NCBI GenBank assembly: GCA_000482765.1
Contig: AXWR01000008.1
Coordinates: 1 to 64,000, forward strand
Source of the DNA: Meiothermus taiwanensis DSM 14542
GTDB lineage: Bacteria > Deinococcota > Deinococci > Deinococcales > Thermaceae
Direction: 5' to 3'
Length of the DNA stretch: 64,000 bases
Part shown: positions 17,911 to 27,562 of the stretch, piece after piece
How the letters are laid out: every line of letters begins with the position of its first letter
Numbering within the stretch: position 1 is the first letter of the stretch
Made by a program: the position numbers and the translations under genes
Notes under the pieces: generated by a model
The model's input: only the letters and a program-made list of their open reading frames with translations
Databases searched by the model: none
Told to the model about the DNA's origin: nothing

Positions 17911-19308
17911 TCAAAAGTTAAGACCAAGGCTCAGGGCGATGCCAAACACAGTGTGGCCTACGATGGGAGCGCGGTGGGTGGTGAGGGCGGTATCTAGGCT
18001 GAACCCAGGCCCCACAAAGCCAGCACCCAATCCAAAGCGGAAGCCGTTGTCGAAGCCCAGTCCAGCGCGGAAGCGGGCCGGGCCCAGGCTGTACTCACCG
18101 CCGATGCGGCCGAACAGGCTATCCTCGTAGCCCAGGTCGCCTCCTACCAGCAGCGTACCGGTCTCGAGGGGTACCTGGGTGGCCGCGTTCAGATAAAAGG
18201 CCGGTACGAAGCCGAAGCTGCTGCGTTCGCTTGGGGTTGAGGTGGGGCTCGCGGATGAGCCGTTCCATTGCAATTCGGTGCCGCTCCAGCGGGCAAAGCC
18301 CAGTGCGTTGCGGATGCCCAGCCCCACCGTGGTGCCCTGCGCCTCCATCACCACACCCAGATCGGCCCGGGCTCCAAAGCCGTTGCCGTTGCCGGGGATG
18401 GTGTAAAAGGCGGTACCCCTGTACACCGGCGGCTGGTTGGGGTCTATTCGTCCCTGGGCGTCGCTTTGTAAACCAACGCTAAAGCTGCCCTCGAGGTAGG
18501 CCAGCCCATAGAAAGCCTCGCCCCGTGCGCCCACATACACCTTGGTGGGGCCCACCTCGGGGATGGGTAGATCGGGTAGCTGCGTGGCATACCCAAACCC
18601 CAGGCTGAGGCCGGCCTGGGCGCTGGCATTCGTGATCAGGGCATACTCGGTGTTGGGCTGAAGCTGGTTGCTTTGCAGGGCCTGCCGCAGGTTGGCGTTG
18701 GGCGAAAGACCCAGGCCGAAGCCCCCGGCGTACAGGCCGAAATCCAGGTAAAGGTTGTTCTCCAGGGCCAGCGGCACCCGAAAAAGCGGGGCAGGTGTGA
18801 GGGCTTTGGTGCTGCTGATGGAGGCCTGGCTTCCCAGCCCCAGGTCGAGCGGGATGGGTTTGCCCTGGTAATCGGTGACCTGGATGCCGTTGGCTGCTAC
18901 ATTGATCTGGATTTCAGGATAACCCGTGTTGGGGTTGATAAAGGCCCTCGAGGAGGCGGGGTTGATCAGAAACTCGTTCAGATGGGTGAGCTGATCGTAA
19001 AAGGTCAGCAGGTCAAAGGGGCTGTTCTCGTTGGTGAGGTTGGAAAGACCCGAGAGGGCGGGCAGTGGGCTGCTTTCGGGGCGCAACAGCAGGCCCAGCA
19101 GCCCTATGGGTAAGCGGAAGCCTGGGTCGCTGCCATACCGACCGGCGGGATAGGCGGCGTAGGCCGGGTTGAGGTACGCGGCCTCGGGGCCGGGCAAGAC
19201 CAGGCCGGCCATGCCCAGGCTGCGCACGCCCTGTGACCAAGAAAAACCGCACATCAAGATCAAGATAAAGACCATGACGCCGACTGGACGATTCATAGCA
19301 AAAGTCAT
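17911..19308 (-). CDS. Outer-membrane beta-barrel-like protein, unknown role
   Basis: A 465-residue exported protein. After a hydrophobic signal (residues about 9-25, ending FSWSQ) it has GVRSLGMAGLVLPGPEAAYLNPA, which resembles the N-terminus of FadL/PorV/TraF-like barrels where a conserved Gly-Met-Gly and Asn-Pro-Ala occur. It ends ALSLGLNF with a terminal Phe, typical of barrel proteins. Repeated Gly-rich strands run through the second half. An internal ATG at 19296 (MNRPVGVMVF) may be the true start. Substrate unknown. Confidence 0.7.
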   Translation of the reverse strand: MTFAMNRPVGVMVFILILMCGFSWSQGVRSLGMAGLVLPGPEAAYLNPAYAAYPAGRYGSDPGFRLPIGLLGLLLRPESSPLPALSGLSNLTNENSPFDLLTFYDQLTHLNEFLINPASSRAFINPNTGYPEIQINVAANGIQVTDYQGKPIPLDLGLGSQASISSTKALTPAPLFRVPLALENNLYLDFGLYAGGFGLGLSPNANLRQALQSNQLQPNTEYALITNASAQAGLSLGFGYATQLPDLPIPEVGPTKVYVGARGEAFYGLAYLEGSFSVGLQSDAQGRIDPNQPPVYRGTAFYTIPGNGNGFGARADLGVVMEAQGTTVGLGIRNALGFARWSGTELQWNGSSASPTSTPSERSSFGFVPAFYLNAATQVPLETGTLLVGGDLGYEDSLFGRIGGEYSLGPARFRAGLGFDNGFRFGLGAGFVGPGFSLDTALTTHRAPIVGHTVFGIALSLGLNF

Positions 19309-19349
19309 TGTAGAGCGAAGTGGTTTCCGGCCAGGTTCATATCTGCACC

Positions 19350-19844
19350 CTAAGTCACCGGCTGGCCTGGGGAAAGCGGTTGATAGAAGCAGTGGGTGAG
19401 GGCAATAGCCAGGGCATCGGCCAGGTGGGTGGGTTTGGGTAGGCTCTTTAGGCCCAGCAAAGCCCGCACCATGTAGGCCACCTGGTGCTTGTCGGCCTGG
19501 CCAGTCCCCACCAGGGCCTGCTTAACTTTGGGGGGGCCATAGCCATAGACCGGGATATTGAGCTGGTCGGCCACCAAAAACACCACCCCCATGGCCCAGC
19601 CCACCTTGTAGGCCAGCTCGTTTTGCCGGTAAAAGAACTGCTCTTCTACCGCAATGGCCTGGGGGCGGTAGGTGGCGGCCACCTGGTAGACCGCCCGGTA
19701 AAGCCTGCCCACCCGCTCGGGCGCGGTCTCACCGTGGCTGGTTTTGACCACCTCGGCGTGCAGCATCCGGGCTTGCTTTCCGACCTGCTCCACCACACCC
19801 AGGCCCAGGTTGGTGATACCGGGGTCGATGCCTAAGACGATCAT
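19350..19844 (-). CDS. ruvC: Holliday junction resolvase RuvC
   Basis: The 164-residue endonuclease resolves Holliday junctions made by RuvAB branch migration. Metal-binding residues seen: Asp7 (GIDPG), Glu67/68 (AVEEQFF), His140 and Asp143 (HLADALAIAL). The His replaces the third Asp of the E. coli enzyme, as in Thermus RuvC. It lies just downstream of ftsZ with 40 bases between and on the same strand, so it may be read through from the dcw operon. Confidence 0.96.
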   Translation of the reverse strand: MIVLGIDPGITNLGLGVVEQVGKQARMLHAEVVKTSHGETAPERVGRLYRAVYQVAATYRPQAIAVEEQFFYRQNELAYKVGWAMGVVFLVADQLNIPVYGYGPPKVKQALVGTGQADKHQVAYMVRALLGLKSLPKPTHLADALAIALTHCFYQPLSPGQPVT

Positions 19845-19884
19845 TGGGCGTGGAGCCTGGACGCTTGGGGATCGCTTCTATGGA

Positions 19885-20949
19885 CTAATTGCCTCGCTTG
19901 GGTGGGTAGTCGCCATCGCCATAGCGTATAAACGCCGGGATGTCGAAGTTGCTGATGTCCACATTGCTGGTGGGAAAGTCGATGAGGGGGCGCCCGCCGG
20001 GCTTGGCGACCACGGCGCTTTCGTTGAAGCCCGCGGCGATCAGGATGACGCGCATCTCGTCCTGGGCCCGGTTGTCGTAGGTCAGACCGTATAGCACGTC
20101 CACGTCCTCCACACCGGTGGCTTCCCGGATCTGCTCGACCACGCTGCTGGCCTCCATCAGCGAGATGTCTTCATCGCCCACCACATTGATCAGCAGCTTG
20201 CGAGCCCCCTCTACCGAGCGGTCGAGCAAAGGGCTCTGGATGGCCGACTGGGCGGCTTCCTGCACTTTGTTTTCGCCCCGGCCCGCTCCTATGCCCATCA
20301 AGACCTGACCGGCCCCGGTGAGCAGGGTGCGCACGTCGGCAAAGTCGAGGTTGATCTGGCCGGGCAGGTTGATGACGTCGGTGATGCCCTTGACCCCGTG
20401 GTAGAGCACCCGGTCGGCGATCATGAAGGCGTCCTTGGCCGAGACCTTTTTGTCCAGCGCTCCGAGCAGACGGTCGTTGGAGATGACCACCATGGCATCG
20501 ACCTGTTCGCGCAGGCGCCGGATGCCCTCCTCAGCGGCCCGTAGACGGCGGGGGCCCTCCCAGGAGAATGGGCGGGTCACCACCCCCACGGTAAGGGCGC
20601 CCAGGTTTTTAGCAATCTGCGCGACCACCGGGGCGCTGCCAGTACCGGTGCCACCGCCCATGCCGGCGGTGATGAAGATCATATCGGCGCCCTCGAGGTA
20701 CTCGCTAATCAGCTCTTCGGCTTCCTGGGCTGCTTTTTCGCCAATCTCCGGGTTGGCCCCAGCTCCCAGCCCCCTGGTGAGTTTGTCGCCTAGCTGGATG
20801 CGTACCTCGGCCAGGCTGTTGGCCAGAACCTGTGCATCGGTGTTGGCTGCGATAAACTCAACGCCGGTAAGGCCCGATTCGATCATGCGGTTGACCGCAT
20901 TGTTGCCTGCGCCGCCAAGCCCGATCACTTTAATCTGTACGTCACCCAT
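19885..20949 (-). CDS. ftsZ: Cell division protein FtsZ
   Basis: Tubulin-like GTPase that builds the division ring. Seen in 354 residues: N-terminal [17 protein letters not shown], the tubulin signature [15 protein letters not shown] (about 100-114), and the T7 synergy loop [17 protein letters not shown] (about 198-214). The C-terminal tail is short; the last residues include [12 protein letters not shown], a partly recognisable FtsA-binding peptide (FLRR-like IPAFIR). A 50-base gap to ftsA contains GGGAGAG before the ATG, so ftsZ may also have its own promoter there. Last gene of the dcw cluster. Confidence 0.98.
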   Translation of the reverse strand: MGDVQIKVIGLGGAGNNAVNRMIESGLTGVEFIAANTDAQVLANSLAEVRIQLGDKLTRGLGAGANPEIGEKAAQEAEELISEYLEGADMIFITAGMGGGTGTGSAPVVAQIAKNLGALTVGVVTRPFSWEGPRRLRAAEEGIRRLREQVDAMVVISNDRLLGALDKKVSAKDAFMIADRVLYHGVKGITDVINLPGQINLDFADVRTLLTGAGQVLMGIGAGRGENKVQEAAQSAIQSPLLDRSVEGARKLLINVVGDEDISLMEASSVVEQIREATGVEDVDVLYGLTYDNRAQDEMRVILIAAGFNESAVVAKPGGRPLIDFPTSNVDISNFDIPAFIRYGDGDYPPKRGN

Positions 20950-20999
20950 AATCTCTCCCGGTTATATTGCACTAGATTACTGCACCGACACGAAAATGA

Positions 21000-22277
21000 C
21001 TAAAAGAAGTTCTTGAACATTCCCTTAATGCGCTCCCAAAGGCCGCTGGCTGCGTTGGTTGCGCCCTCACTGTTCAGCAGCGGCTTGCTGTTCTGACCGG
21101 CCTTGCTGCGGCTGGGCCGGTGGCTGCGGACAGGGTGGGATTGAGCAGCCAGGCTGGCGGCGTGGCGCACCAGGCCCACAGCGGTGGCGTGGGTGGGGGA
21201 GGCCACCACGTCGATGAGGCCCTGCACGCCGATGGGTTTGCCCAGCCGCACCGGCAGGTTGAACTGCTTACGGGCCAGCTCCTCCAGGCCGCGCACCATG
21301 CTGGTACCGCCGGTCAGGATGACCTTGCCCACGGTAATTTCCAGTGGTCCCAGGGCTTCATCCACGCTCTGGCGGGCCAGGTGCAGAATCTCCCGCAGGC
21401 GGGGCCGGATGATGCGGGCCAGGTCGGGGGCCTGGTAGGAGATCTGGGCGGTGCCCTCCTGGCTGACCTCGAGCACCAGCTCCGGATCGGCGAGCTCGGG
21501 CAGGGCCGCGCCATACTTCTTAGCGACCCGCTCGGCCTCCTCCACTGGGATCTGCAGCAGCTTGGCGATGTCCTGCGAGACATGGTCGCCGCCCAGGGGA
21601 ATCACCGCTGAGTGGGCCAGCCGCCCCTGGCGGAAGACCGCCACGTCGGTGGTGCCTCCGCCGATGTCTACCAGCATGACGGTCATGGAGAGTTCCTCGG
21701 GTGAGAGCACCGCCAGCCCCGAGGCGTAGGCCTGCAGCACCAGGCCCTGTAGCTCCAGGCCCGCATCCTCCACGGCCTTGCGCAGGTTGGTGAGGGGGCC
21801 TCTGCTGCCCGCGACCAGGTGGACATCGACCTCGAGCCGCACCCCAGCCATGCCGATGGGGTCGCGGATGCCTTCCTGGCCGTCCACGCGGAACTCCAGC
21901 GGGAGGGCGTGGATGAGCTCGAAATCGCCTTCGAAGGGGTAGGCTTTGGCCTGTTCGATGGCCCGCTCTACGTCGGTGATGGTAATTTGCTGGCCCCGCC
22001 GGATGGCGGCCAGGCCGTGGCTGGTCACGCTGCGCACATGGGCCCCGGCCACCCCCACCCAGACCTGCTCGGCCTTGACCCCGGCCACCCGCTCGGCCTG
22101 GAAGACGGCCTGGCGGATGGACTCGGTGGTGCGCTCGAGGTTGGTGACGACCCCGCGCCTGAGCCCCTGGGAAGGAACGGTGCCCTCCCCGATGATGTCT
22201 AGGATGCCATCCGGGGACAGTTCACCGATGACCGCTGTTACTTTGGTGGTTCCAACGTCTAGGCCTACGAGAATCAT
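21000..22277 (-). CDS. ftsA: Cell division protein FtsA
   Basis: Actin-like ATPase tethering FtsZ to the membrane, 425 residues. It begins [18 protein letters not shown] (phosphate-1 loop), has [16 protein letters not shown] (phosphate-2) and [18 protein letters not shown] (adenosine motif), and ends with an amphipathic [14 protein letters not shown] membrane-targeting helix. The start at 22277 is chosen because it overlaps the ftsQ stop (ATGA) and begins the conserved fold; a longer frame to 22328 would overlap ftsQ by 55 bases. Confidence 0.97.
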   Translation of the reverse strand: MILVGLDVGTTKVTAVIGELSPDGILDIIGEGTVPSQGLRRGVVTNLERTTESIRQAVFQAERVAGVKAEQVWVGVAGAHVRSVTSHGLAAIRRGQQITITDVERAIEQAKAYPFEGDFELIHALPLEFRVDGQEGIRDPIGMAGVRLEVDVHLVAGSRGPLTNLRKAVEDAGLELQGLVLQAYASGLAVLSPEELSMTVMLVDIGGGTTDVAVFRQGRLAHSAVIPLGGDHVSQDIAKLLQIPVEEAERVAKKYGAALPELADPELVLEVSQEGTAQISYQAPDLARIIRPRLREILHLARQSVDEALGPLEITVGKVILTGGTSMVRGLEELARKQFNLPVRLGKPIGVQGLIDVVASPTHATAVGLVRHAASLAAQSHPVRSHRPSRSKAGQNSKPLLNSEGATNAASGLWERIKGMFKNFF

Positions 22278-22999
22278 CGGCGAGCACTCACCCCCCAAGA
22301 ATACACATATATACGGCCGTTTGACCACGTGGCGGGGTGCGCAAGAACCGCGCTTGCGTCACTTTTGCCTATTCTGCTGAGTTTAGCCCAATCTTGCAAC
22401 TCTTTGACGCTCTTGCCCCAAACATTAAGCCCATCGGTCGAGATCTGATAACCGCCCACATCGTAGCGGATGTGCTTTGCCTTGGGGAAGGCCTGCACCA
22501 GCAGCAGCAGATCGCCAATGGGCAGGTCACCCCGACCCTCAATCAGCGGGGTCTGGACGGGGGGGTTGGGCAGCAGCACGCCGTCTGGGCTCAGACCCAT
22601 TCGGGTTTTATTGATCAGAAGGTTGGCTATCGAGGTGCGCTCTTGCAAGACGATGCGGATCTGCCCAGGTGCGGGGCGCTCGAGGGTGGCCGAGCGCACC
22701 CAGGGGTTGTCCAGCAGGGGCTTTAGCCTGTAAGGCCAGGCCCACAGCCAGGGCGCACCGGGCTCGAGGCCGGTGATCTGCTGGACTTGGGTGGGGGAGA
22801 GCTGCCGGTGGCCGACCACCTCGACCTGCTCGATGGGCAGCACCACCAGCGAGCCCACCCCCAGGGAGGCCAGCAGCAGGATGAGAAGCCCCGCCCGGAT
22901 CACGCCAACCTCCCTCGGGCGGGCGCGCCCATGAACTGCGAGCGGGGGCGGGAGGGTGCCAACGCTCGCTGCAAGCCGCCGGGGGCGACCGGCTTCCAT
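22274..22999 (-). CDS. ftsQ: Cell division protein FtsQ
   Basis: Bitopic divisome protein linking FtsL/FtsB with later proteins. One membrane helix (about residues 33-54) is followed by a POTRA domain beginning EQVEVVGHRQLSPTQVQQITGL and the beta domain (RIVLQERTSIANLL, LSPDGVLL). The longest frame gives 241 residues with a basic cytoplasmic tail. An alternative GTG start at 22903 has a better ribosome binding site (GGGAGG, 5 bases before) and would leave only a minimal tail, so the true start is open. Confidence 0.9.
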   Translation of the reverse strand: MEAGRPRRLAASVGTLPPPLAVHGRARPREVGVIRAGLLILLLASLGVGSLVVLPIEQVEVVGHRQLSPTQVQQITGLEPGAPWLWAWPYRLKPLLDNPWVRSATLERPAPGQIRIVLQERTSIANLLINKTRMGLSPDGVLLPNPPVQTPLIEGRGDLPIGDLLLLVQAFPKAKHIRYDVGGYQISTDGLNVWGKSVKELQDWAKLSRIGKSDASAVLAHPATWSNGRIYVYSWGVSARR

Positions 23000-23024
23000 T
23001 GTGGCCTTGACCGCTTACCTCTCC

Positions 23025-23861
23025 TCATCGGCTCACCTCTGTCTCAGCGGGTGCAATCTCACCCCAGATATCCCACTCCACCTCGAGGGGCAGAACCGCC
23101 TGTACCTTGCGGATCAGGGCGTACATCTCGGCGGCGGTGGCCCCGCCCAGGTTGACCAGGAAGTTGCCGTGCTCGAGGCTGATCATGGCCCGGCCTATGG
23201 TGGTTCCTTTGAGCCCGCTCACGTCGATCAAACGGCCCGCCGAGTCGCCGGGGGGGTTTTTGAAGGCACAGCCCGCGCTTTTCTTCTTGGGCTGGCCCTT
23301 GCGGGCCGCGTCGACCAGGGCGATTTTGGCCCGCACAGCTTCTTGGGTGGAAGGGGTCAGGCGCAGCTTAACGCGGGTGACGATGCTGCCCTGGGGCAGC
23401 TCGGAATGCCGGTAGCGGAAGCCCAGCTCCGAAGGGTGGTAGACCTGCAGGCCGCCGTCGTGGTAGAGCTCGACGAGCTCGAGGGCGTCGGCCATCTCGC
23501 CGAAGCGGGTGCCGGCGTTCATCTTGACCGCACCCCCCACCTGGGCCGGAACCCCGTGCAGACCCTCGAGGCCGCTCAGGCCCAGCCGGGCCGAGGCCTG
23601 CAGGAGCGTGGGCAGCAAAACGCCCGCGCCCACCCAGCCCGCGAGGTCGGGGCGCCATTCGGCAAACTCCCCTGCGAGCCGGATGACCCGTTCCGGGACG
23701 CCCGCGTCCGAGACCAGCAGGTTGGAGCCGTTGCCCAGCACCCGGTAAGGGGCCTGGGTGGCTGTTTTGAGGTCATCCAGCGTCTCCACCGTCCAGACCT
23801 CAGCCTCACCCCCGACCCCGATGGTGGTGAGCTTGGCGAGTGGCAGGCGTGCAATTTTCAT
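23025..23861 (-). CDS. murB: UDP-N-acetylenolpyruvoylglucosamine reductase
   Basis: FAD enzyme that makes UDP-MurNAc with NADPH. The 278-residue length suits the shorter class of MurB. Seen: LTTIGVGGEAEVW (FAD site start), LGNGSNLLVSD, GLHGVPAQVGGAVKMNAG, YRHSELP, and KSAGCAFKNPPGDSAGRLID. The usual catalytic Ser of the GSxFKNP motif is Cys here, a variation known in some MurB groups. It sits between murC and ftsQ in the cluster. Confidence 0.95.
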   Translation of the reverse strand: MKIARLPLAKLTTIGVGGEAEVWTVETLDDLKTATQAPYRVLGNGSNLLVSDAGVPERVIRLAGEFAEWRPDLAGWVGAGVLLPTLLQASARLGLSGLEGLHGVPAQVGGAVKMNAGTRFGEMADALELVELYHDGGLQVYHPSELGFRYRHSELPQGSIVTRVKLRLTPSTQEAVRAKIALVDAARKGQPKKKSAGCAFKNPPGDSAGRLIDVSGLKGTTIGRAMISLEHGNFLVNLGGATAAEMYALIRKVQAVLPLEVEWDIWGEIAPAETEVSR

Positions 23862-23899
23862 AGGTTTCTACCTCGGATCGGTGGTCTTTCCCCAACCCC

Positions 23900-25273
23900 T
23901 CACACGGCCTCCTTTTCCGCTGCCAGCAGCCGCCCCAGCCTGGAGACGTTGCCGGCCCCGATGGTCAGAATCAGATCGCCCGGTGCGGCGCTCTGGCGCA
24001 GGTAGTTGAGGGTATCGTCCCAGCTTTGGTACGAAGCCCGGCAGCCTTTGGCGATGAGGTGCTCGAGCATACGCTGGGCGATCTGGGCGCTGGTGAGCCG
24101 GAGGGGGGCTTCCCCGGCGGCGTAGACATCCAGGAGGAGGGTCTCGTCGGCTTGCTCGAGGGCCTGGGCGTACAGGGGCCATTCCTGCTCGCTGCGGCCA
24201 TAGCGGTGGGGCTGGAAGACCGCCCGCACCCGCAGGCCGGTGTTGCGAGCCGCTTTGAGCAGCGCGAATAGCTTGGTGGCGTTGTGGGCGTAGTCGTCCA
24301 CGATCAAAGCCCCGTTCAGTTCGCCCACCTTTTCAAAGCGGCGGCTGGCCCCGGTGTACTGGTAGAGGCCCTGCTGGATGGCCTCGAAGGGGATTCCGGC
24401 CACCAGCGCCGCCGCCGAGGCGGCCAGGGCGTTGGTGATGTTGTGCTCGCCGGGGACCTGCAGGCGCACCGGCCCCAGCACCCGGCCCTGCCAGACCAGC
24501 TCGAAGCGGCTGCCGAAGGGCTCGAGGGCAATCTCTTGGGCGTGGCAGTCGCCTGCCAAAAGCCCAAAGCTGCTGCGGGGGCGGCCCTGGGTGAGTGTGT
24601 CCAGCAGCTGCCAGCGGGGCTCGCCGTTGTAGATGATGTGCCCGGCCCGGCCTGCGAAGGAGCGCACCGCCTCCTGCAGGGCCTCGAAGGAGGCGTGGTA
24701 GTTGGGGCGGGCCTGTCCATCGGGCGATACGTGGTCAGGCTCGAGGTTGGTAATCACCGCCACATCCAGCTGCAAAAAGCGAAACAGCGGGTCGGACTCG
24801 TCCACCTCGGCAATCCGATACCGGCCCGAGCCCACCCTGGCGCTGCCGCCAATCAGGCCCAGCTCGGCCCCCAGCAGCACGGTGGGGTCGGTCTGGGCAG
24901 CGATGAAAATACTGGTCAGCATCGAGGTGGTGCTGGTTTTACCGTGGGAGCCGGTGACGCCCAGGCTGTAGCCGCCCTGCAGAATCTCGGCCACCACCTG
25001 GATCCGCCGCCAGACCGGGATGCCCAGGGTCTGGGCAGTGCTGAGCTCGGGCTCGCTGTCCGGGATGGCGGTGGAGGCCACCAGCACGTCCACCCCTTGC
25101 AGATGCGCTGGGTTGTGGCCCTGGTAGACCCGGATGCCCTCACGCTCGAGCTGCCGGGTCAGGTCGGAAAGCTGGCTGTCGCAGCCGCTCACCACGTGCC
25201 CGTCTTTGCGCAGGAGGCGGGCCAGCCCGCTCATGCTAATTCCACCAATGCCCATCAGGTGATAATGCTTCAC
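23900..25273 (-). CDS. murC: UDP-N-acetylmuramate-L-alanine ligase
   Basis: ATP-dependent ligase adding L-Ala to UDP-MurNAc, first amino acid of the stem peptide. The 457 residues show HLMGIGGISMSGLARLL (UDP-binding N-domain), the ATP loop GVTGSHGKTSTTSM (about 107-120), NLEPDHVSPDG (about 175), GEHNITNALAA, and the C-domain with DDYAHNATKL and FQPHRYGR. The start overlaps the murG stop (ATGA). Confidence 0.97.
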   Translation of the reverse strand: MKHYHLMGIGGISMSGLARLLRKDGHVVSGCDSQLSDLTRQLEREGIRVYQGHNPAHLQGVDVLVASTAIPDSEPELSTAQTLGIPVWRRIQVVAEILQGGYSLGVTGSHGKTSTTSMLTSIFIAAQTDPTVLLGAELGLIGGSARVGSGRYRIAEVDESDPLFRFLQLDVAVITNLEPDHVSPDGQARPNYHASFEALQEAVRSFAGRAGHIIYNGEPRWQLLDTLTQGRPRSSFGLLAGDCHAQEIALEPFGSRFELVWQGRVLGPVRLQVPGEHNITNALAASAAALVAGIPFEAIQQGLYQYTGASRRFEKVGELNGALIVDDYAHNATKLFALLKAARNTGLRVRAVFQPHRYGRSEQEWPLYAQALEQADETLLLDVYAAGEAPLRLTSAQIAQRMLEHLIAKGCRASYQSWDDTLNYLRQSAAPGDLILTIGAGNVSRLGRLLAAEKEAV

Positions 25274-26304
25274 ACTACCTCCAAAACGATCTGGGCCAGC
25301 CGTTCGGCGGCTCCCGCTGGCGACAACCTCTTGAGTCTATCGCGGATCTGGGCCCGCGTGGAGGGGTCGAGCAAAGCATTAAGCTCGGTTTCGAACTGAT
25401 CCCAGGAGTGAAGCAGCCGGGCCGCGCCCCGCTCGGCATAAAAGCCCACGTTGGCCCACTGCGCGCCCCCGTCCAGGTTGCGGGGCAGCGGTACGCCCAG
25501 CACCGGCACCTGGTGGAAGGCAGCCTCCGATAGGGTGCCGGCCCCCCCGCGGGTGATGGCAAAATCCGCGGCGCTCCAGGCCAGCGCGCTATCCACATAG
25601 CCGCGCACAAAGTAGTGCGGTCGCTCCAGGGCCTTGAGATCACCCTCCCAGCGCACCCCGCACTGGTGCAGAACCTGCCATTCGCCCAGGAGGGGGTAGA
25701 GCCGCTGGGGCAGCTGCTCGTTGAGTTCCTTGCTGCCCTGGCTTCCGCCCAGAATCAGAATGGTGGGGCGTGTGGGATCCAGCCCCAGGGCCGCTCGAGC
25801 CTCGGCAGGGCTGTGTTTTTCCTCGCGCACCGGGTATCCCACCACCTGGGTTTTGGCGGCCAGCCGGGGTTCTAGTTGTATGGGTGTGGCGAGGGTGACC
25901 CGGCGGGCCAGCCGGGCCAGAATCCGGTTGGCCAGCCCCAGCTTGGCATTCTGCTCGTGGATCACCATGGGAATGCCCAGCAGCGCAGCCACGAAGGCCA
26001 CCGGAAAACCGGCATAGCCGCCCATGCTCAGTACCGCCCTGGGCCGCAGCTCCCGCACGACCTGCCGGGCCTCCAAAAGGCCCCGCAGCACCTTCACCCC
26101 TTCGCCCGGGCGCAGGGCCTCGCGCGAGAGTTTGCCGGCCGGGATGAGCCGATACGGCAGCCTGGTCTCGGGAAGCACCCGCTCCTCGAGGCCCCCCAAA
26201 GCCCCTACGTAGGTTACCGGCTCGCCAGCGGCCAGCAGCGCCCGCGCCGCCGCCAGCCCCGGATAGAGGTGGCCGCCGGTGCCGCCGCCGGTAACGATCA
26301 CCAT
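25270..26304 (-). CDS. murG: MurG, lipid II-forming GlcNAc transferase
   Basis: Membrane-associated GT28 enzyme that adds GlcNAc to lipid I. It begins MVIVTGGGTGGHLYPGLA, the lipid-diphosphate binding G-loop, has a MGGYAGFPVAFVAALLGIP stretch, ILGGSQGSKELNE, and the UDP-GlcNAc site TRGGAGTLSEAAFHQVPVLGVPLP. The ATG at 26304 has AAAGGAGG 5 bases upstream; the longer frame to 26493 overlaps ftsW and adds a basic non-homologous leader. 344 residues. Confidence 0.97.
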   Translation of the reverse strand: MVIVTGGGTGGHLYPGLAAARALLAAGEPVTYVGALGGLEERVLPETRLPYRLIPAGKLSREALRPGEGVKVLRGLLEARQVVRELRPRAVLSMGGYAGFPVAFVAALLGIPMVIHEQNAKLGLANRILARLARRVTLATPIQLEPRLAAKTQVVGYPVREEKHSPAEARAALGLDPTRPTILILGGSQGSKELNEQLPQRLYPLLGEWQVLHQCGVRWEGDLKALERPHYFVRGYVDSALAWSAADFAITRGGAGTLSEAAFHQVPVLGVPLPRNLDGGAQWANVGFYAERGAARLLHSWDQFETELNALLDPSTRAQIRDRLKRLSPAGAAERLAQIVLEVV

Positions 26305-26449
26305 GCGCCTCCTTTGGGGAGGGCGCAGAAGCTGGGCGTGGAAGCCAGAACTGTGCCCTCCTGCCTGTACAGGCCAGATGCGCGCTTGCCATTTTCGAGC
26401 CAAAGGAATCCGGCAGGGCCTGGTACATTGCTGCGCGCTGATTTTCGCC
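26305..26449 (-). other. Gap between ftsW and murG
   Basis: This is the only sizeable break in the otherwise overlapping mraY-murB part of the cluster. It remains open in the murG frame but shows no conserved protein sequence. A ribosome binding site for murG lies at its downstream end. No clear hairpin or promoter was seen. Confidence 0.4.
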
Positions 26450-27562
26450 TCATTGCTGGGCCTCCTGTGTGGGCCTTTTTTCTCTCTTGCCAAAGGCCTC
26501 GCGTGAGAGGGCTTGCAGCAGGCCCATGGCGATCCCGGCCATCATCATCGAGTTGCCACCCATGCTGACCATGGGCAACGGCGAGCCTCCGATGGGTACC
26601 GTTCCGATGACGGCAGCGATGTTGAGGGCGGCTTGCAATACCAGGTACAGCGTCAGACCCAGGGCCAGCACGCTTTGGGCGCCTTCTAGGTTGGCGGCAA
26701 TTTGCAGACCTCGAGCCAGAATAAGCCACCAGGCCAGCAAAACCATAAAGCCTGCCAACCAACCCCCCGACCAGATGATGGAGGCCAGGATAAAGTCGTT
26801 GTGCGACTCCGGTAGGTTGGGCATGCGCGAGCCCACCCCCTGCCCAAACGGCCCAGCGTTGACGATAATCTTGTGGGCCTGGGTGATCTGGTATAGGGGG
26901 CCACGGATGACCTCTGGGCTCAGCTCATCGACCCGTCCGCTGATGTACGTGCTCCAGCCCTCGAAGCGATCCCGCACCTTCTCGAAACGGTGCAGGTACA
27001 GCCCCGAGACCGAGAGGGCCAGCACCCAGGCCGCCAGCCCAATAGCCAGCAAGCGCCGCCAGGGCACTCCGATGACGATCAGCAAAAAGCCCGATAGGAG
27101 CAGCACGAACAGGCCGGTATCCAGGTCGGGGGAGGCGATGATCAGCCCGGCTGCCAGGCTGATGGCCAGGATAGGGCCGATGATGGGGTAGTCGGTGGGT
27201 TTGTTGTGGAAGAAGGCGGCCAGGTAGAGCACCACCGCCAGCTTGGCCAGCTCCGAGGCCTGGATGTTGAAGGAGGTGAAGGGAAGGTCGATAAAGCGAC
27301 GCTCGCTGCCCGGCCCAAAGCCTATCAGTAGGTTGGCTAGCAAGAGCCCCAGCGATAGCAGAAAGATGGGCCGAGCGGCCTGCAGGGCCCAGCGGGGGTG
27401 CAGGCGCGAGACCATCAGCATCAGGGCCAGCGAGAGGGCGATGTTGCGCAGATTCTCCAGGCTGTGCTGCTCGGGGGCGGCCCGCATCCAGTCGGAGGTG
27501 GCCACCCCCAGGGCCGAGAGGGCAAACAGCAGGAGCTGGGCCAGAAGCAGGATGCTATCCAT
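26450..27562 (-). CDS. ftsW: FtsW-type SEDS peptidoglycan polymerase
   Basis: The 370-residue protein has about ten membrane helices and SEDS family motifs: RRFIDLPFTSFNIQASELAKLAVVLYLA (read in parts; QxSELAK is diagnostic), the conserved PDLDTGLFVLL segment, and the large loop ending NLPESHNDFILA, equivalent to LPEAHTDFI. SEDS proteins polymerise lipid II glycan strands with a class B PBP, here FtsI in the same operon. Position between murD and murG argues for FtsW rather than RodA. Overlaps murD by 8 bases. Confidence 0.94.
   Translation of the reverse strand: MDSILLLAQLLLFALSALGVATSDWMRAAPEQHSLENLRNIALSLALMLMVSRLHPRWALQAARPIFLLSLGLLLANLLIGFGPGSERRFIDLPFTSFNIQASELAKLAVVLYLAAFFHNKPTDYPIIGPILAISLAAGLIIASPDLDTGLFVLLLSGFLLIVIGVPWRRLLAIGLAAWVLALSVSGLYLHRFEKVRDRFEGWSTYISGRVDELSPEVIRGPLYQITQAHKIIVNAGPFGQGVGSRMPNLPESHNDFILASIIWSGGWLAGFMVLLAWWLILARGLQIAANLEGAQSVLALGLTLYLVLQAALNIAAVIGTVPIGGSPLPMVSMGGNSMMMAGIAMGLLQALSREAFGKREKRPTQEAQQ

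Noticed and set aside
22956..24005. 349-codon plus-strand frame across murB and murC
   Set aside because: Antisense shadow of two certain Mur enzymes, with no ribosome binding site or family motif.
26305..26493. N-terminal extension of MurG
   Set aside because: Basic, non-homologous residues overlapping ftsW; a strong ribosome binding site precedes the ATG at 26304.
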